64,000 bases of DNA from Amycolatopsis marina (GTDB lineage Bacteria > Actinomycetota > Actinomycetes > Mycobacteriales > Pseudonocardiaceae): positions 62,001-126,000 of the forward strand of contig NZ_FOKG01000001.1 in assembly GCF_900111885.1 (NCBI RefSeq), given 5' to 3'. Under the pieces are notes generated by a model. It was given only the letters and a program-made list of their open reading frames with translations, had not been told where the DNA came from and did not search any database. Made by a program: the position numbers and the translations under genes. Position 1 is the first letter of the stretch. Every line of letters begins with the position of its first letter. Positions 33,539 to 42,232 of the stretch are shown here, piece after piece.

Positions 33539-34456
33539 ATGACCAACGCCATCACGATCTCCGGCCTACACAAGTCGTTCGGGCCGACCAAGGCCCTCGA
33601 CGGCCTCGACCTGAACGTCGCCACGGGCGAAGTGCACGGGTTCCTCGGTCCGAACGGATCGGGGAAGTCGACTACCGTTCGGGTGCTGCTCGGCCTGCTG
33701 CGCGCCGATTCCGGCGACGTGCGGCTGCTCGGTGGCGACCCCTGGCACGACGCCGCGTCGTTGCACCGCAGGCTCGCCTACGTTCCCGGCGACGTCAATC
33801 TCTGGCCCAACCTGTCCGGTGGCGAGGTGATCGACCTGCTGGGGAGGTTGCGGGGCGGCCTCGACCCGCGGCGCCGCAAGGACCTCATCGAACGCTTCGA
33901 CCTCGACCCGAGGAAGAAGGGGCGCACCTACTCCAAGGGGAACCGGCAGAAGGTCGCCATCGTGGCCGCATTGGCGTCCAATGTGGAGTTGCTGATCCTG
34001 GACGAGCCGACGGCGGGACTCGACCCGCTGATGGAGGCGACGTTCCAGTACGCCATCCAGGAGGAGCGCGAACAGGGCAGGACAGTGCTGCTCTCCAGCC
34101 ACATCCTCGCCGAGGTCGAGGCGCTGTGCGACAGGGTGAGCATCATCCGCAACGGCCACACCGTCGAGAGCGGCACCCTGTCCGAGCTACGCCACCTCAC
34201 CCGCACATCCATCTCGGCGGAGCTCGCAGGACACCCGAACGGCCTGAGGAACCTGCCGAACGTGCACGACCTGCGCATCGACGGCAACACGGTGCACTTC
34301 GACGTCGAGACCACCGGGTTGGACGAGGTGCTGCGCAGGCTCACCGAGGTGGGCGTGCGCAGCTTGACCAGCCAGCCGCCGACGCTGGAAGAGCTGTTCC
34401 TGCGGCACTACACGAACGAGGCTTCGGCACCGAAACCGGAAGCGAGGACCCGATGA
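33539..34456 (+). CDS. ABC exporter ATP-binding subunit
   Basis: 305 residues. Walker [10 protein letters not shown] near residue 38, a signature-type [15 protein letters not shown] near 130, Walker [13 protein letters not shown] near 153, and the switch His in LLSSHIL. The C-terminal 85 residues form the DUF4162-like extension of drug-exporter ATPases. ATG 33539 has no ribosome site; promoter spacing suggests a leaderless mRNA. The stop overlaps the permease start (ATGA). With the permease it forms a DrrAB/TnrB-type exporter for a hydrophobic compound, controlled by the divergent GbsR/MarR protein. Confidence 0.9.
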   Translation: MTNAITISGLHKSFGPTKALDGLDLNVATGEVHGFLGPNGSGKSTTVRVLLGLLRADSGDVRLLGGDPWHDAASLHRRLAYVPGDVNLWPNLSGGEVIDLLGRLRGGLDPRRRKDLIERFDLDPRKKGRTYSKGNRQKVAIVAALASNVELLILDEPTAGLDPLMEATFQYAIQEEREQGRTVLLSSHILAEVEALCDRVSIIRNGHTVESGTLSELRHLTRTSISAELAGHPNGLRNLPNVHDLRIDGNTVHFDVETTGLDEVLRRLTEVGVRSLTSQPPTLEELFLRHYTNEASAPKPEARTR

Positions 34457-36084
34457 ACCGGCACACGGGGACGACGACAAAAGCGGGCCCCAACGTCGGC
34501 ACCAGGCACCTGGTCCGGCTGGCCCTGCGCCGTGACCGGATCATTCTTCCACTGTGGATTTTGCTGCTCGGCATCATGCCCGCGAGCACTGCGGGAACCT
34601 TCGAACAGCTCTACCCGACGATGGCCGAGCGCGCGGGCCTGACCTCGGCGATGCAGGCGAACCCGTCGATCGCGGTGCTCTACGGGCCCGCGTTCGACCT
34701 CTCCACGGCAGGCGGTTTCGTCGCCTGGCGGCTCCTTGGGTTCATGGCCGTGTTCATCGCGCTGATGGCGATCTTCACCGTCACCAGGCACACCAGGGCC
34801 GAGGAGGACACCGGACGGGGCGAACTGCTCGGCTCCACGGTCGTCGGCCGGTACGCGATGCTCACCGCCGCGGTCATCGTCGCGGGTGGCACGAGTGTGC
34901 TCATCGGCCTGATCCAGATAGTGACACTGGCGGGCTCAGGCCTGCCGATGGCCGGTTCGCTGGCCTTCGGCCTTGCCACCGCGACGACCGGGCTGGTGTT
35001 CACGGCGGTGTCGGCGGTCGCGGTGCAGATCGCGGAGTACTCCCGCACGGCGAACAGCATCAGCTCCGCCGTGCTCGGTGCCGCATTCCTGATCCGCGGG
35101 GTCGGTGACGCGAACGCAGGCGGCGACCTCGGCTGGATTTCGTGGCTCTCGCCACTGGGCTGGCCACTGCAGCTGCGGGCGTTCGCCGACGAGCGCTGGT
35201 GGGCGCTGGGCCTGTCGCTGGTGACGGCCGTCGTGGTCGGCGCAGTCGGCTACAAACTACTGCCCCGACGCGACTTCGACGCCGGAATCCTGCGGGGCAA
35301 GCCAGGGCCCGCCACCGCGGCCCCGACCCTGAACAACCCGCTGGCACTCGCGTGGCGGCTGCACAGGGGTTCCCTGATCGGCTGGTCGGTCGGCTTCGCG
35401 GTGTCCGGGCTCATGATGGGTGCGATCGCCAACGGAATCGGCGACATCATCGGTGACAGCGAGCAGGGCAGGCAGATGTTCGAGCGGATGGGTGGCTCGA
35501 GCGGGATGATCAACGCCTTCCTCGCCGCGATGACCGGCATGTTCGGCATGATCGCCGCCATCTACGGCGTCCAGGCCACACTGCGGATGCGCGCCGAGGA
35601 GGTGGCCGTCCGGGTCGAACCGCTGCTGGCGACACGGGTGAGCAGGCTGAGCTGGACCGCCAGCCACCTGACGTTCGCGTTCCTCGGTACCGCGCTGATC
35701 ACGGTGATCGCGGGATTCACCACCGGCCTGGCACACGGACTGCAGGTTGGCGACGTCTCAGGAGCACTCGGCGACGTACTGGCGGGCACCCTGGTGCAAC
35801 TCCCCGCGGTCTGGCTGATCGTCGGGGTCGCCGCGGCGATCTTCGGCCTGCTGCCGAAGTACACCGCGGCCGCATGGGGAATCGTGCTGGCGGTGCTGCT
35901 GCTCGGCTGGCTCGGCCCGGCACTTCAACTGCCCCAGGTTCTGCTGGACCTCTCGCCGTTCACCCACGTTCCGAAGATCCCGGGGTCGGAGTTCACCGCC
36001 GCCCCGCTGGCCTGGCTGATCGCGATCGCCGCCGTGGCGTTGGCAGCCGGACTCACCGCCTTCCGCCGCCGCGACATCGGCTAG
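34453..36084 (+). CDS. ABC exporter permease (tetronasin/polyketide exporter type)
   Basis: 543 residues with about twelve transmembrane segments in two halves, each starting with an amphipathic [19 protein letters not shown] or [20 protein letters not shown] type helix; this duplicated layout is that of TnrB3-like polyketide-antibiotic exporters. Between the halves lies a short cytosolic loop ([20 protein letters not shown]). Its ATG overlaps the stop of the ATPase gene. A terminator hairpin follows 17 bp after the stop. Substrate unknown. Confidence 0.88.
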   Translation: MNRHTGTTTKAGPNVGTRHLVRLALRRDRIILPLWILLLGIMPASTAGTFEQLYPTMAERAGLTSAMQANPSIAVLYGPAFDLSTAGGFVAWRLLGFMAVFIALMAIFTVTRHTRAEEDTGRGELLGSTVVGRYAMLTAAVIVAGGTSVLIGLIQIVTLAGSGLPMAGSLAFGLATATTGLVFTAVSAVAVQIAEYSRTANSISSAVLGAAFLIRGVGDANAGGDLGWISWLSPLGWPLQLRAFADERWWALGLSLVTAVVVGAVGYKLLPRRDFDAGILRGKPGPATAAPTLNNPLALAWRLHRGSLIGWSVGFAVSGLMMGAIANGIGDIIGDSEQGRQMFERMGGSSGMINAFLAAMTGMFGMIAAIYGVQATLRMRAEEVAVRVEPLLATRVSRLSWTASHLTFAFLGTALITVIAGFTTGLAHGLQVGDVSGALGDVLAGTLVQLPAVWLIVGVAAAIFGLLPKYTAAAWGIVLAVLLLGWLGPALQLPQVLLDLSPFTHVPKIPGSEFTAAPLAWLIAIAAVALAAGLTAFRRRDIG

Positions 36085-36101
36085 GACCCGGGGGTGCGAA
36101 T

Positions 36102-36138
36102 GCCGCCCTGCCTGCGTCGGGGCAGGCAGGGCGGCCCT
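36102..36138 (+). terminator. Terminator of the ABC exporter operon
   Basis: Perfect 14-bp stem GCCGCCCTGCCTGC / GCAGGCAGGGCGGC with loop GTCGGG, followed by CCTTTC, 17 bp past the permease stop. Confidence 0.85.
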
Positions 36139-36169
36139 TTCGGCGCGCAGGTGCCAGCGCAGGGATGGT

Positions 36170-36197
36170 GCGCCTGCAAGTACCACCAAGCAAGATC
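36170..36197. repeat. Solo copy of the 28-bp dispersed element
   Basis: GCGCCTGCAAGTACCACCAA, continuing GCAAGATC, matches both arms of the inverted repeat at 15050-15170 in all but a few bases. Here it is single and is followed by CA-rich sequence. Confidence 0.85.
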
Positions 36198-36224
36198 ACC
36201 GGCACCGCCAACCACCCCCAACCG

Positions 36225-36242
36225 CACTTTCCCGGGAAAGTG
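36225..36242. repeat. 18-bp palindrome copy adjoining DUF397 stop
   Basis: CACTTTCCCGGGAAAGTG directly adjoins the TAG stop (36243-36245) of the DUF397 gene, on its downstream side, a position that fits a terminator hairpin. Confidence 0.9.
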
Positions 36243-36434
36243 CTACTGGCTTTGAGCTTGACTGGCAGCGAGCACTGCGAGGAAAACCGACCACGCGCCT
36301 GGGGTGAGCGCCAGTGCACCGTCGCGACGAGCCTTGGTGTCCCGAACCGCGACTGTCTCGCCGAACGCAACCTCGACACAGTTGGAGTTCGACCCGCTAT
36401 AGCTGGACTTCCTCCAGCTGACCAGCTCCGCCAT
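36243..36434 (-). CDS. DUF397 protein, partner of XRE regulator
   Basis: 63 residues from ATG 36434 (an in-frame start further up lies in the XRE gene). The DUF397 core is clear: SWRKSSYSGSNSNCVEVAFG, then VAVRDTKAR and a Trp near the C-terminus. DUF397 proteins pair with DUF5753-type XRE regulators in actinobacteria, for example near whiJ. The gene overlaps the end of the XRE gene by 38 bp, so translation is coupled. It may act as an antagonist or effector of the regulator. Confidence 0.88.
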   Translation of the reverse strand: MAELVSWRKSSYSGSNSNCVEVAFGETVAVRDTKARRDGALALTPGAWSVFLAVLAASQAQSQ

Positions 36435-37272
36435 GGTCCTTCCACCTCGCCTGGATTCGGGTGATGAGCTGAGCTGATTCTGTCTCACTCAGCGCAACGG
36501 CAGCGAGATGGGGGACTGTCTCCAGATAGGCCCCGGTCTGCCAATCCTCGTCCATGAACACACTAGAGCGGAGCAGCTCCACGAGGACTACAGGCGGCGC
36601 ACCGAGGAACTCCAGGGTGAGGAACGCGCCAAGTTGCCCCCGATGGGGACCTGCATCGCTCGGCACAACCCGGACCGACACATTGCGGCGCTGCCCTGCC
36701 TTCCGTAGTGCCGCGAGCTGATTGGCTGAGATTCCCGCGTCACCGACAGGGGCACGCAAGGCGGCCTCGCCGATGTAGGCGGTGTACTCCACCCCTTGAT
36801 CGAGGATGCTCTGGCGTCGCGCCCTCGCGGCCGCTCTCACCTCCACGGCATTGGCGGGAATGCCATCGGCGAGCATCCATTCCGTGGCGTATTCCCTGGT
36901 CTGTAGCAACCCCGGGACGAGGAGCGGTGCCCAGTCTGTGATGCGGATAGCCTCGCTCTCGTAGTCGGCCAGCGTTGCCGACTCCTTCGGCAATCCCCAA
37001 AGCCCCTGCTCCCACCAGCCCGGCTCGTCCATCGTGCGCGCCGTTGCCAGCAGGTCGTCGCGCAACTGCCCGCGTACCCGGTAGACACCTAACAGTTGCG
37101 CGACTTCCTCGACCGTCATGTTGCGCTTGCCCGTTTCCAGTCTGGACAGCGTCGACTTGTCCCAGTCGATCGCCTCAGCCGCCTCGCGCACGTTCAGTCC
37201 GGCGCTTTCTCGACAAAGCCGCAACTGCGCTCCCAGCCCTTTGGCCTTCGCACCAGGTGCTTTGCGTGGCAC
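36397..37272 (-). CDS. XRE/DUF5753 regulator (WhiJ-like)
   Basis: 291 residues from GTG 37272, preceded by GGGGAGG. The N-terminal HTH is LRLCRESAGLNVREAAEAID followed by WDKSTLSRLETGKR; the rest is the DUF5753 domain (PLLVPGLLQTREYATEWMLA, GQLGAFLTLEF). With the DUF397 partner it forms a typical actinobacterial regulatory pair affecting development or antibiotic production. Two identical 16-bp sites lie between it and the divergent zinc-finger gene and are probably its operators. Confidence 0.9.
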   Translation of the reverse strand: MPRKAPGAKAKGLGAQLRLCRESAGLNVREAAEAIDWDKSTLSRLETGKRNMTVEEVAQLLGVYRVRGQLRDDLLATARTMDEPGWWEQGLWGLPKESATLADYESEAIRITDWAPLLVPGLLQTREYATEWMLADGIPANAVEVRAAARARRQSILDQGVEYTAYIGEAALRAPVGDAGISANQLAALRKAGQRRNVSVRVVPSDAGPHRGQLGAFLTLEFLGAPPVVLVELLRSSVFMDEDWQTGAYLETVPHLAAVALSETESAQLITRIQARWKDHGGAGQLEEVQL

Positions 37273-37289
37273 GAGAACCTCCCCTGTCT

Positions 37290-37346
37290 CGTTGTTGCAA
37301 CACGATTGCACTCAGCATACGAATGACTACCGTTGTTGCAACACGA
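37290..37346. promoter_or_regulatory. Paired operator sites for XRE regulator
   Basis: CGTTGTTGCAACACGA occurs exactly twice, at 37290-37305 and 37331-37346, 41 bp apart. Each copy has the perfect palindrome TGTTGCAACA at its centre. The sites lie between divergent XRE and zinc-finger genes, one beside each start. Confidence 0.8.
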
Positions 37347-37363
37347 CACCGGGGAGGCGAGTG

Positions 37364-37555
37364 ATGTTGCGGTGGCAGCAGGCAGAAGGACAGCGGCATG
37401 CGCTGGACGGACGGGCACCGAGCGAGGGTGGCGCGTTCGACGCCTTGTGCGGGAAGACGGTGACGGTTCGGCGCGGCGACATTCCGGACCTCGGCGGGCA
37501 TTGGTTCGACCCGACATGCTGGGATTGCGATTGCGCTTGGCGGGCACGACTGTGA
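37364..37555 (+). CDS. Small zinc-finger-like protein of XRE cluster
   Basis: 63 residues from ATG 37364, with GGGGAGG nine bases before it. Sequence features: WQQAEGQRHAL at the start, LCGKTVTV, and a C-terminal CWDCDC cluster with His in GGHW, which gives four Cys/His candidates for a zinc site. Similar short proteins accompany XRE/DUF397 pairs in Amycolatopsis-type genomes. It is divergent from the XRE gene and shares the operator region. Function unknown. Confidence 0.75.
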   Translation: MLRWQQAEGQRHALDGRAPSEGGAFDALCGKTVTVRRGDIPDLGGHWFDPTCWDCDCAWRARL

Positions 37556-37833
37556 CGCCGGAAGACCGGGTGCTGCTGGACCGCGTTCGCGCCCTGCACT
37601 CGACCCTGACACATCGCACCGTGTTGCTCGCACACGTTCAGTCCGATGTGGACGTCTTTGCCGAAGGGTTGCGGGACCTGGGTCAGGACTTACGCGACCT
37701 CGGGGACGACATGTTGTGCCGGGTCGCGGAACTCGACCTGGCGGACGCTCCTCCACACACGACACTTTCCCGGGAAAGTGCTTGGTGTGCGGGAGAACTT
37801 GCCTCTTTCGGGCCGCTCGTCGGGCCGAAGTGA
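37552..37833 (+). CDS. Small helical protein after zinc-finger gene
   Basis: 93 residues if started at GTG 37552, which overlaps the zinc-finger stop as GTGA; ATG 37516 in the same frame would give 105 residues. The sequence is helical with a repeated register (FAEGLRDLGQDLRDLGDDML). The 18-bp palindrome CACTTTCCCGGGAAAGTG lies inside the frame at 37763 and encodes TLSRESA, so the C-terminal 25 residues may be an insertion-derived tail. I recognise no family. Confidence 0.6.
   Translation: MTPEDRVLLDRVRALHSTLTHRTVLLAHVQSDVDVFAEGLRDLGQDLRDLGDDMLCRVAELDLADAPPHTTLSRESAWCAGELASFGPLVGPK
37763..37780. repeat. 18-bp palindrome copy inside a coding frame
   Basis: Exact CACTTTCCCGGGAAAGTG, in the 3' part of the small helical gene. 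Confidence 0.9.
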
Positions 37834-37887
37834 CCGCTTACCGACAGCGGGCTTCGATAGAACGCGTGTTCGAGTAACGTTAGTGGG

Positions 37888-39198
37888 GTGGACGTTGATG
37901 AGCAGGTGATACCCGTGTGGCAGCTTTCCGAGGGGGAGCTGCTCGGCGGCCTGCTCGAGTCCGAAAAGGCCTTGCGGCGGCAGTACGGGCGGATGCTGGA
38001 TTTCGTCGGCGAAGTGGAGAAGCGCGGTTCGGCCGTGACGCAAGGGTATGCGGGAACGGTGTCGTTGTTGATGATGGCGCTGCACCTGACTCGGAGTGAG
38101 GCGAAAGCCCGCTTCGCGCAGGCCACCACCCTCATGCCATTGGCACAGGAGGCGTTGCGGACGGGGGAGATCGGTACGGCGCAGGTGCGGGAGATTCAGA
38201 AGGTGCTTGCCCACGCGCCGGACACCCTGCCCGAAACCGAACGGCTCGCCACGGAGAACACATTGGTCGAACTCGGGCGTCAGGCCAACTCCACCGACGT
38301 CGCCAAGGTCGGGCAGCGGATCCTCGGGCACTGGGACATCGAGAACGCTCCGCCGAAAGACCGGGAACGGCCTGCAGGGCCGTATCGGGAGTTCCATGGT
38401 CGGTATCGCCGGGATGGGCAGTACGTGTTCTCCGGCGAACTGGACCCCGAATCCGCCGGGGAGCTGGAAGGTGTCCTGCATCCGCTGGCCAAGCCCAGCC
38501 CGGCGGATGCCGACGGAGCCCCTGATCGTCGCAGTGTCGCGCAGCGGCAGGGCGACGGGTTAGCGGAGATCATCAGCCTCGCCGCCCGCGCCGACGACCT
38601 GCCTGTCACGGGCGGTGAACGCGCCGTCGTGACCGTCACCGTGTCGCTGGCCGAGCTGGAACAACGCGCCCAAGCCGCGACGCTGGGCGCCTCCGGCTAC
38701 ACCAGCATCGACCAACTCCGCCGCTGGTGCTGTGAAGCGAAGGTGCTGCCCGCTGTGCTCGGCACCCGAGGCGAAGTGCTCAATCTTGGCCGCAGTGCAC
38801 GCACCGCCAGCTCCGCCCAACGCCGGGCACTGGCCATCCGCGACGGCGGCTGCGCCCGACCGGGGTGCACACGCAGTCCCAAGTGGACTCAGGTTCATCA
38901 CGTATGGCACTGGATCGACGACGGACCATCCGATCTCGACAATATGATTCTCGTGTGCGCCAAACACCACCGGGAACTGCATCACACCGGCTGGACCGTC
39001 CGCATCCGCCACGGCACCCCGGAGTTCATCCCACCCGAGTGGCTGGATCCGGAGCAGAACCCCATACGCAACGCCGCTACGCCGTCAGTTCCCGAACCTG
39101 ACGGATCAGCTCCACTCGCTCGTCGGCGGTATTGCCGAGCGGCTGCACCAGCAACGTGGTCACACCGGCCTCGGCATACGCGGCAACCCGTTCCCTGA
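37888..39198 (+). CDS. DUF222/HNH endonuclease-domain protein with antisense tail
   Basis: 436 residues from GTG 37888. The DUF222 region fills the first 280 residues; the HNH nuclease motif follows (RDGGCARPGCTRSPKWTQVH, HHVWHW, DNMILVCAKHHRELHH), so the metal and catalytic His residues are present. These genes are multicopy in actinobacteria and may be linked to mobile introns or DNA uptake; function is unclear. The usual family end would be near WLDPEQNPIRNAA (about residue 395). The last 40 residues (Arg/Pro/Ala-rich) read through the 3' end of the convergent LLM gene for 122 bp, which suggests that the original stop was lost. Confidence 0.85.
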   Translation: MDVDEQVIPVWQLSEGELLGGLLESEKALRRQYGRMLDFVGEVEKRGSAVTQGYAGTVSLLMMALHLTRSEAKARFAQATTLMPLAQEALRTGEIGTAQVREIQKVLAHAPDTLPETERLATENTLVELGRQANSTDVAKVGQRILGHWDIENAPPKDRERPAGPYREFHGRYRRDGQYVFSGELDPESAGELEGVLHPLAKPSPADADGAPDRRSVAQRQGDGLAEIISLAARADDLPVTGGERAVVTVTVSLAELEQRAQAATLGASGYTSIDQLRRWCCEAKVLPAVLGTRGEVLNLGRSARTASSAQRRALAIRDGGCARPGCTRSPKWTQVHHVWHWIDDGPSDLDNMILVCAKHHRELHHTGWTVRIRHGTPEFIPPEWLDPEQNPIRNAATPSVPEPDGSAPLARRRYCRAAAPATWSHRPRHTRQPVP

Positions 39199-40117
39199 CA
39201 TGCCCCTCGGGGCCGACCAGGGAGATCGCGCGCAGCAGTTCGGCGGGCACTGCGGCCGCGGCCTCCATCTTCTTGCCTTGGAGGTAGAGGTCCTGGATCT
39301 CCTTGGCCTCCGCCTCGAAGCCGTAGCGGCAAGCGAGGTCGTTGTAGAAGTTCTTGCCCTTCGCGCCCATGCCACCGACGTAGAGGGCGATCATGTGCCG
39401 GTAGGGCTCCAGCAGGTGCTCCACATCCTCGCCGATGGCCAGCGGCATGCTCGCGATGGTGTCCAGCTCACCGAGCTCGGCGGCTCGTTTCGTCTTGCCC
39501 TCAGCCAGCGCGGGGCCCCAGACGTCGGCGGCCTTCTCCGGGTAGAAGAAGATCGGCTGCCAGCCTTCGGCGAGTTCGGCCGTCAGCGCGACGTTCTTCG
39601 GGCCGAGTGCGGCGAGCAGGATCGGGATCCGCTCCCGGACCGGCTGGTTGATCAGCTTGAGCGGCTTGCCCAGCCCGGTGCCCTCCTCCGGCGGCAGCGG
39701 AATCCGGTAGTGCCTGCCCTCGTGCACCACACGCTCACGCCGCCACACCTGGCGGCAGATGTCGATGATCTCGCGGGTGCGGGCGATCGGGGCGTCGTAG
39801 CGGACGCCGTGGAATCCCTCGATGACCTGCGGGCCGGACGCTCCCAGACCGAGAGTGAACCGGCCCCTGGACACGTAGTCCAGGCCGGCGGCGGTCATCG
39901 CGGTGAGCGTGGGGGTCCGGGTGTAGATCTGCAGAATCCCCGATGCGAGCTCCACCCGCTCGGTCTTGGCCGCGAGGTAACCGAGCTGACTCACCGCGTC
40001 GAAGGAGTACGCCTCCGGGACGAAGATGATGTCGAGACCGGCACGCTCGAACTGCACCGCCTCCTCGGCCATGTCGATGAAGTTGCCCGCGTAGTTGAGC
40101 TGAGTGCCGATCCGCAT
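39077..40117 (-). CDS. LLM-class F420-dependent oxidoreductase (Rv3520c-like)
   Basis: 346 residues from ATG 40117, with GGAGGGCG before it. Luciferase-like TIM-barrel features: MRIGTQLNYAGNFIDMAEEA, ASGILQIYTRTPTLTAMTAA, RFTLGLGASGPQVIEGFHG and a C-terminal GVTTLLVQPLG. Rv3520c-type members use reduced coenzyme F420. The substrate is unknown. Its 3' end is overlapped by the read-through tail of the DUF222 gene. Confidence 0.88.
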   Translation of the reverse strand: MRIGTQLNYAGNFIDMAEEAVQFERAGLDIIFVPEAYSFDAVSQLGYLAAKTERVELASGILQIYTRTPTLTAMTAAGLDYVSRGRFTLGLGASGPQVIEGFHGVRYDAPIARTREIIDICRQVWRRERVVHEGRHYRIPLPPEEGTGLGKPLKLINQPVRERIPILLAALGPKNVALTAELAEGWQPIFFYPEKAADVWGPALAEGKTKRAAELGELDTIASMPLAIGEDVEHLLEPYRHMIALYVGGMGAKGKNFYNDLACRYGFEAEAKEIQDLYLQGKKMEAAAAVPAELLRAISLVGPEGHVRERVAAYAEAGVTTLLVQPLGNTADERVELIRQVRELTA

Positions 40118-40187
40118 GCTGCGCCCTCCACGTGATTTACATGCCGCGTGGAACGTAACACCTGCGGGTGTTCGGGAGGAGGTGAGT

Positions 40188-40691
40188 TCAGTCGCGCTCC
40201 TGGACCGAACCCGACTCGTCGACGACGAGATGGGCCTGCACGCCACCCGGCGGACACTCGGTCCCGTTCGGATAGGTCAGCTCGGGCGTGACCTCGAGTT
40301 CCTGCCGCACCACCTGACCGTCCGCGCCGGTCAGGGTGAGCGTCGCTCGCACCGGGGCCTGCGGCAGATCCCGCAGATCCGCGAACGCGTTCTTCCGCCC
40401 GTTCTCGCTCACCTGCGCGGAGCAGTTGTCCTCGGGGCCGTCGCCGGTGCACGTGGTCTCGCCCGCCTCGGTCGACGGCCTGAGCTGCAGGTCCCGCTGC
40501 ACGCACTCGCCGTCCCAGCACACCTGCAGCGTGCCACCGGTGACCTGCTCGGCGATCGGGGCGGCCACGTCGACGCCGATACCCGGCGGCGCACCGATCT
40601 CGGTACATATCTGACCGCCTGGTCCACCCGACCCGCCGCCACAGCCGGTCACGGCGACGAGCAGTAACAGCAGCCACGGGTATCTACGCAT
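40188..40691 (-). CDS. Putative lipoprotein
   Basis: 167 residues. A lipoprotein signal peptide (MRRYPWLLLLLVAVTGC) with VTGC lipobox is followed by a Gly-rich linker. The mature part is mostly beta-type with six Cys that could form disulfides (QICTEI, CWDGECVQ, TTCTGD, DNCSA, TECPP). No domain recognised. It diverges from the aldehyde dehydrogenase gene and follows the LLM gene direction with a 70-bp gap. Confidence 0.75.
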   Translation of the reverse strand: MRRYPWLLLLLVAVTGCGGGSGGPGGQICTEIGAPPGIGVDVAAPIAEQVTGGTLQVCWDGECVQRDLQLRPSTEAGETTCTGDGPEDNCSAQVSENGRKNAFADLRDLPQAPVRATLTLTGADGQVVRQELEVTPELTYPNGTECPPGGVQAHLVVDESGSVQERD

Positions 40692-40774
40692 ATCCGACAG
40701 ACGTTGCCGGCCCGGAGCAGGGTTGCATCGATCGTTCCCGGCATGTCCTGGGCGCAGACCGGGTATCCGCGACC

Positions 40775-42226
40775 ATGACTGAATTGAGCGACCGAAACCC
40801 CACCCAGCTCTTCGTCGACGGGAAATGGCGCGAGGGTGCCTCGGGCGCCCGGTTCCCGGTGATCGACCCGGCCACGGAGGACACCCTCTCCGAGGTGGCC
40901 GACGGCCAGCGCGAGGACGCCCTCTCGGCAGTGGAAGCCGCTGCCGCTGCCCAGGCCGAGTGGGCCGTCACGCCACCGCGCGAGCGCGGGGAGATCCTGC
41001 GCCGCGCCTGGCAGCTGATGACCGAGCGCGCCGACGAACTCGCCCGGCTGATGACGCTCGAGATGGGCAAGAGCCTCAAGGAGTCCCGCGCCGAGGTCAC
41101 CTATGCCGCCGAGTTCTTCCGCTGGTTCTCCGAGGAAGCCGTCCGCATCGACGGCCGGTACGCGCGCGATCCGTCGGGCGCCAAGCGCACCCTGGTCACG
41201 AAGCAGCCGGTCGGCCCCTGCCTGCTGATCACCCCGTGGAACTTCCCGCTGGCCATGGGCACCCGAAAGATAGGTCCCGCCATCGCGGCGGGCTGCACGA
41301 TGGTGCTTAAACCGGCCCAGCTCACGCCGCTGTCGATGCTGAGCCTAGCCGCGTTGCTGACCGAGGCAGGCCTGCCGGACGGGGTGCTGAACGTCGTACC
41401 GAGCACGTCGGCAAGCCGCATCGTGGCCCCTGCACTGGAGGACCCCCGCATCCGCAAGATGTCCTTCACCGGCTCGACCGAGGTCGGCAAGAAGCTGGTG
41501 GAGCAGTGCGCGGGCAACCTGCAACGGATGTCGATGGAACTCGGCGGAAATGCCCCGTTCCTGGTGTTCTCCGACGCTGACGTGGACGCGGCGGTCGAGG
41601 GCGCGGTCGCCGCGAAGATGCGCAACAACGGCGAGTCCTGCGTCGCGGCCAACCGGTTCCACGTCGCGGAACCGGTCGCGGAGGAGTTCACCCGGCGGCT
41701 GACCGCCGCGATGGCGGAGCTGCGGACCGGACCGGGTACCGAGGAGGGCGTCTCGGTCGGCCCGTTGATCAACATCGGCCAGCGCGACACCGTCGTGGAA
41801 CTGGTCGCCGACGCGGTGGATGCCGGCGCGACCGCCACCACCGGCGGTGAGGTGCCGGAGGGCAAGGGCTTCTTCTACCCGCCGACGGTGCTCGCGGACG
41901 TACCGGCGAACGCGCGAATCCTGCGCGAGGAGGTGTTCGGGCCGGTCGCCCCGATCACCACCTTCACCGACGAGGAGGACGCGCTGCGTCAGGCGGCGGA
42001 CACCGAGTTCGGGCTGGTGGCCTACCTCTACACCCGCGACATCGACCGGGCCGTCCGCGTCGGCGAGGCACTGCCCACCGGAATGGTGGGCATCAACACC
42101 GGAATCGTGTCGAATCCGGCCGCCCCCTTCGGCGGCGTCAAGGAGTCCGGCTTCGGCAGGGAAGGCGGCGTGGAGGGCATCGAGGAGTACCTGGACACCA
42201 AGTACATGTCACTGGCGTTGGGCTGA
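40775..42226 (+). CDS. Succinate-semialdehyde dehydrogenase-like aldehyde dehydrogenase
   Basis: 483 residues, full ALDH length. NAD site TPWNFPLAMGTRKIGPA, FTGSTEVGKKL, catalytic Glu in MELGGNAPF near residue 255 and catalytic Cys in NNGESCVAANRF near 289. NNGESCVAANRFHV and the C-terminal GVKESGFGREGG match SSADH (GabD) more than other ALDH classes, so oxidation of succinate semialdehyde, or a related semialdehyde, is likely. No GABA transaminase lies in the window. Confidence 0.88.
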   Translation: MTELSDRNPTQLFVDGKWREGASGARFPVIDPATEDTLSEVADGQREDALSAVEAAAAAQAEWAVTPPRERGEILRRAWQLMTERADELARLMTLEMGKSLKESRAEVTYAAEFFRWFSEEAVRIDGRYARDPSGAKRTLVTKQPVGPCLLITPWNFPLAMGTRKIGPAIAAGCTMVLKPAQLTPLSMLSLAALLTEAGLPDGVLNVVPSTSASRIVAPALEDPRIRKMSFTGSTEVGKKLVEQCAGNLQRMSMELGGNAPFLVFSDADVDAAVEGAVAAKMRNNGESCVAANRFHVAEPVAEEFTRRLTAAMAELRTGPGTEEGVSVGPLINIGQRDTVVELVADAVDAGATATTGGEVPEGKGFFYPPTVLADVPANARILREEVFGPVAPITTFTDEEDALRQAADTEFGLVAYLYTRDIDRAVRVGEALPTGMVGINTGIVSNPAAPFGGVKESGFGREGGVEGIEEYLDTKYMSLALG

Positions 42227-42232
42227 GCATCC

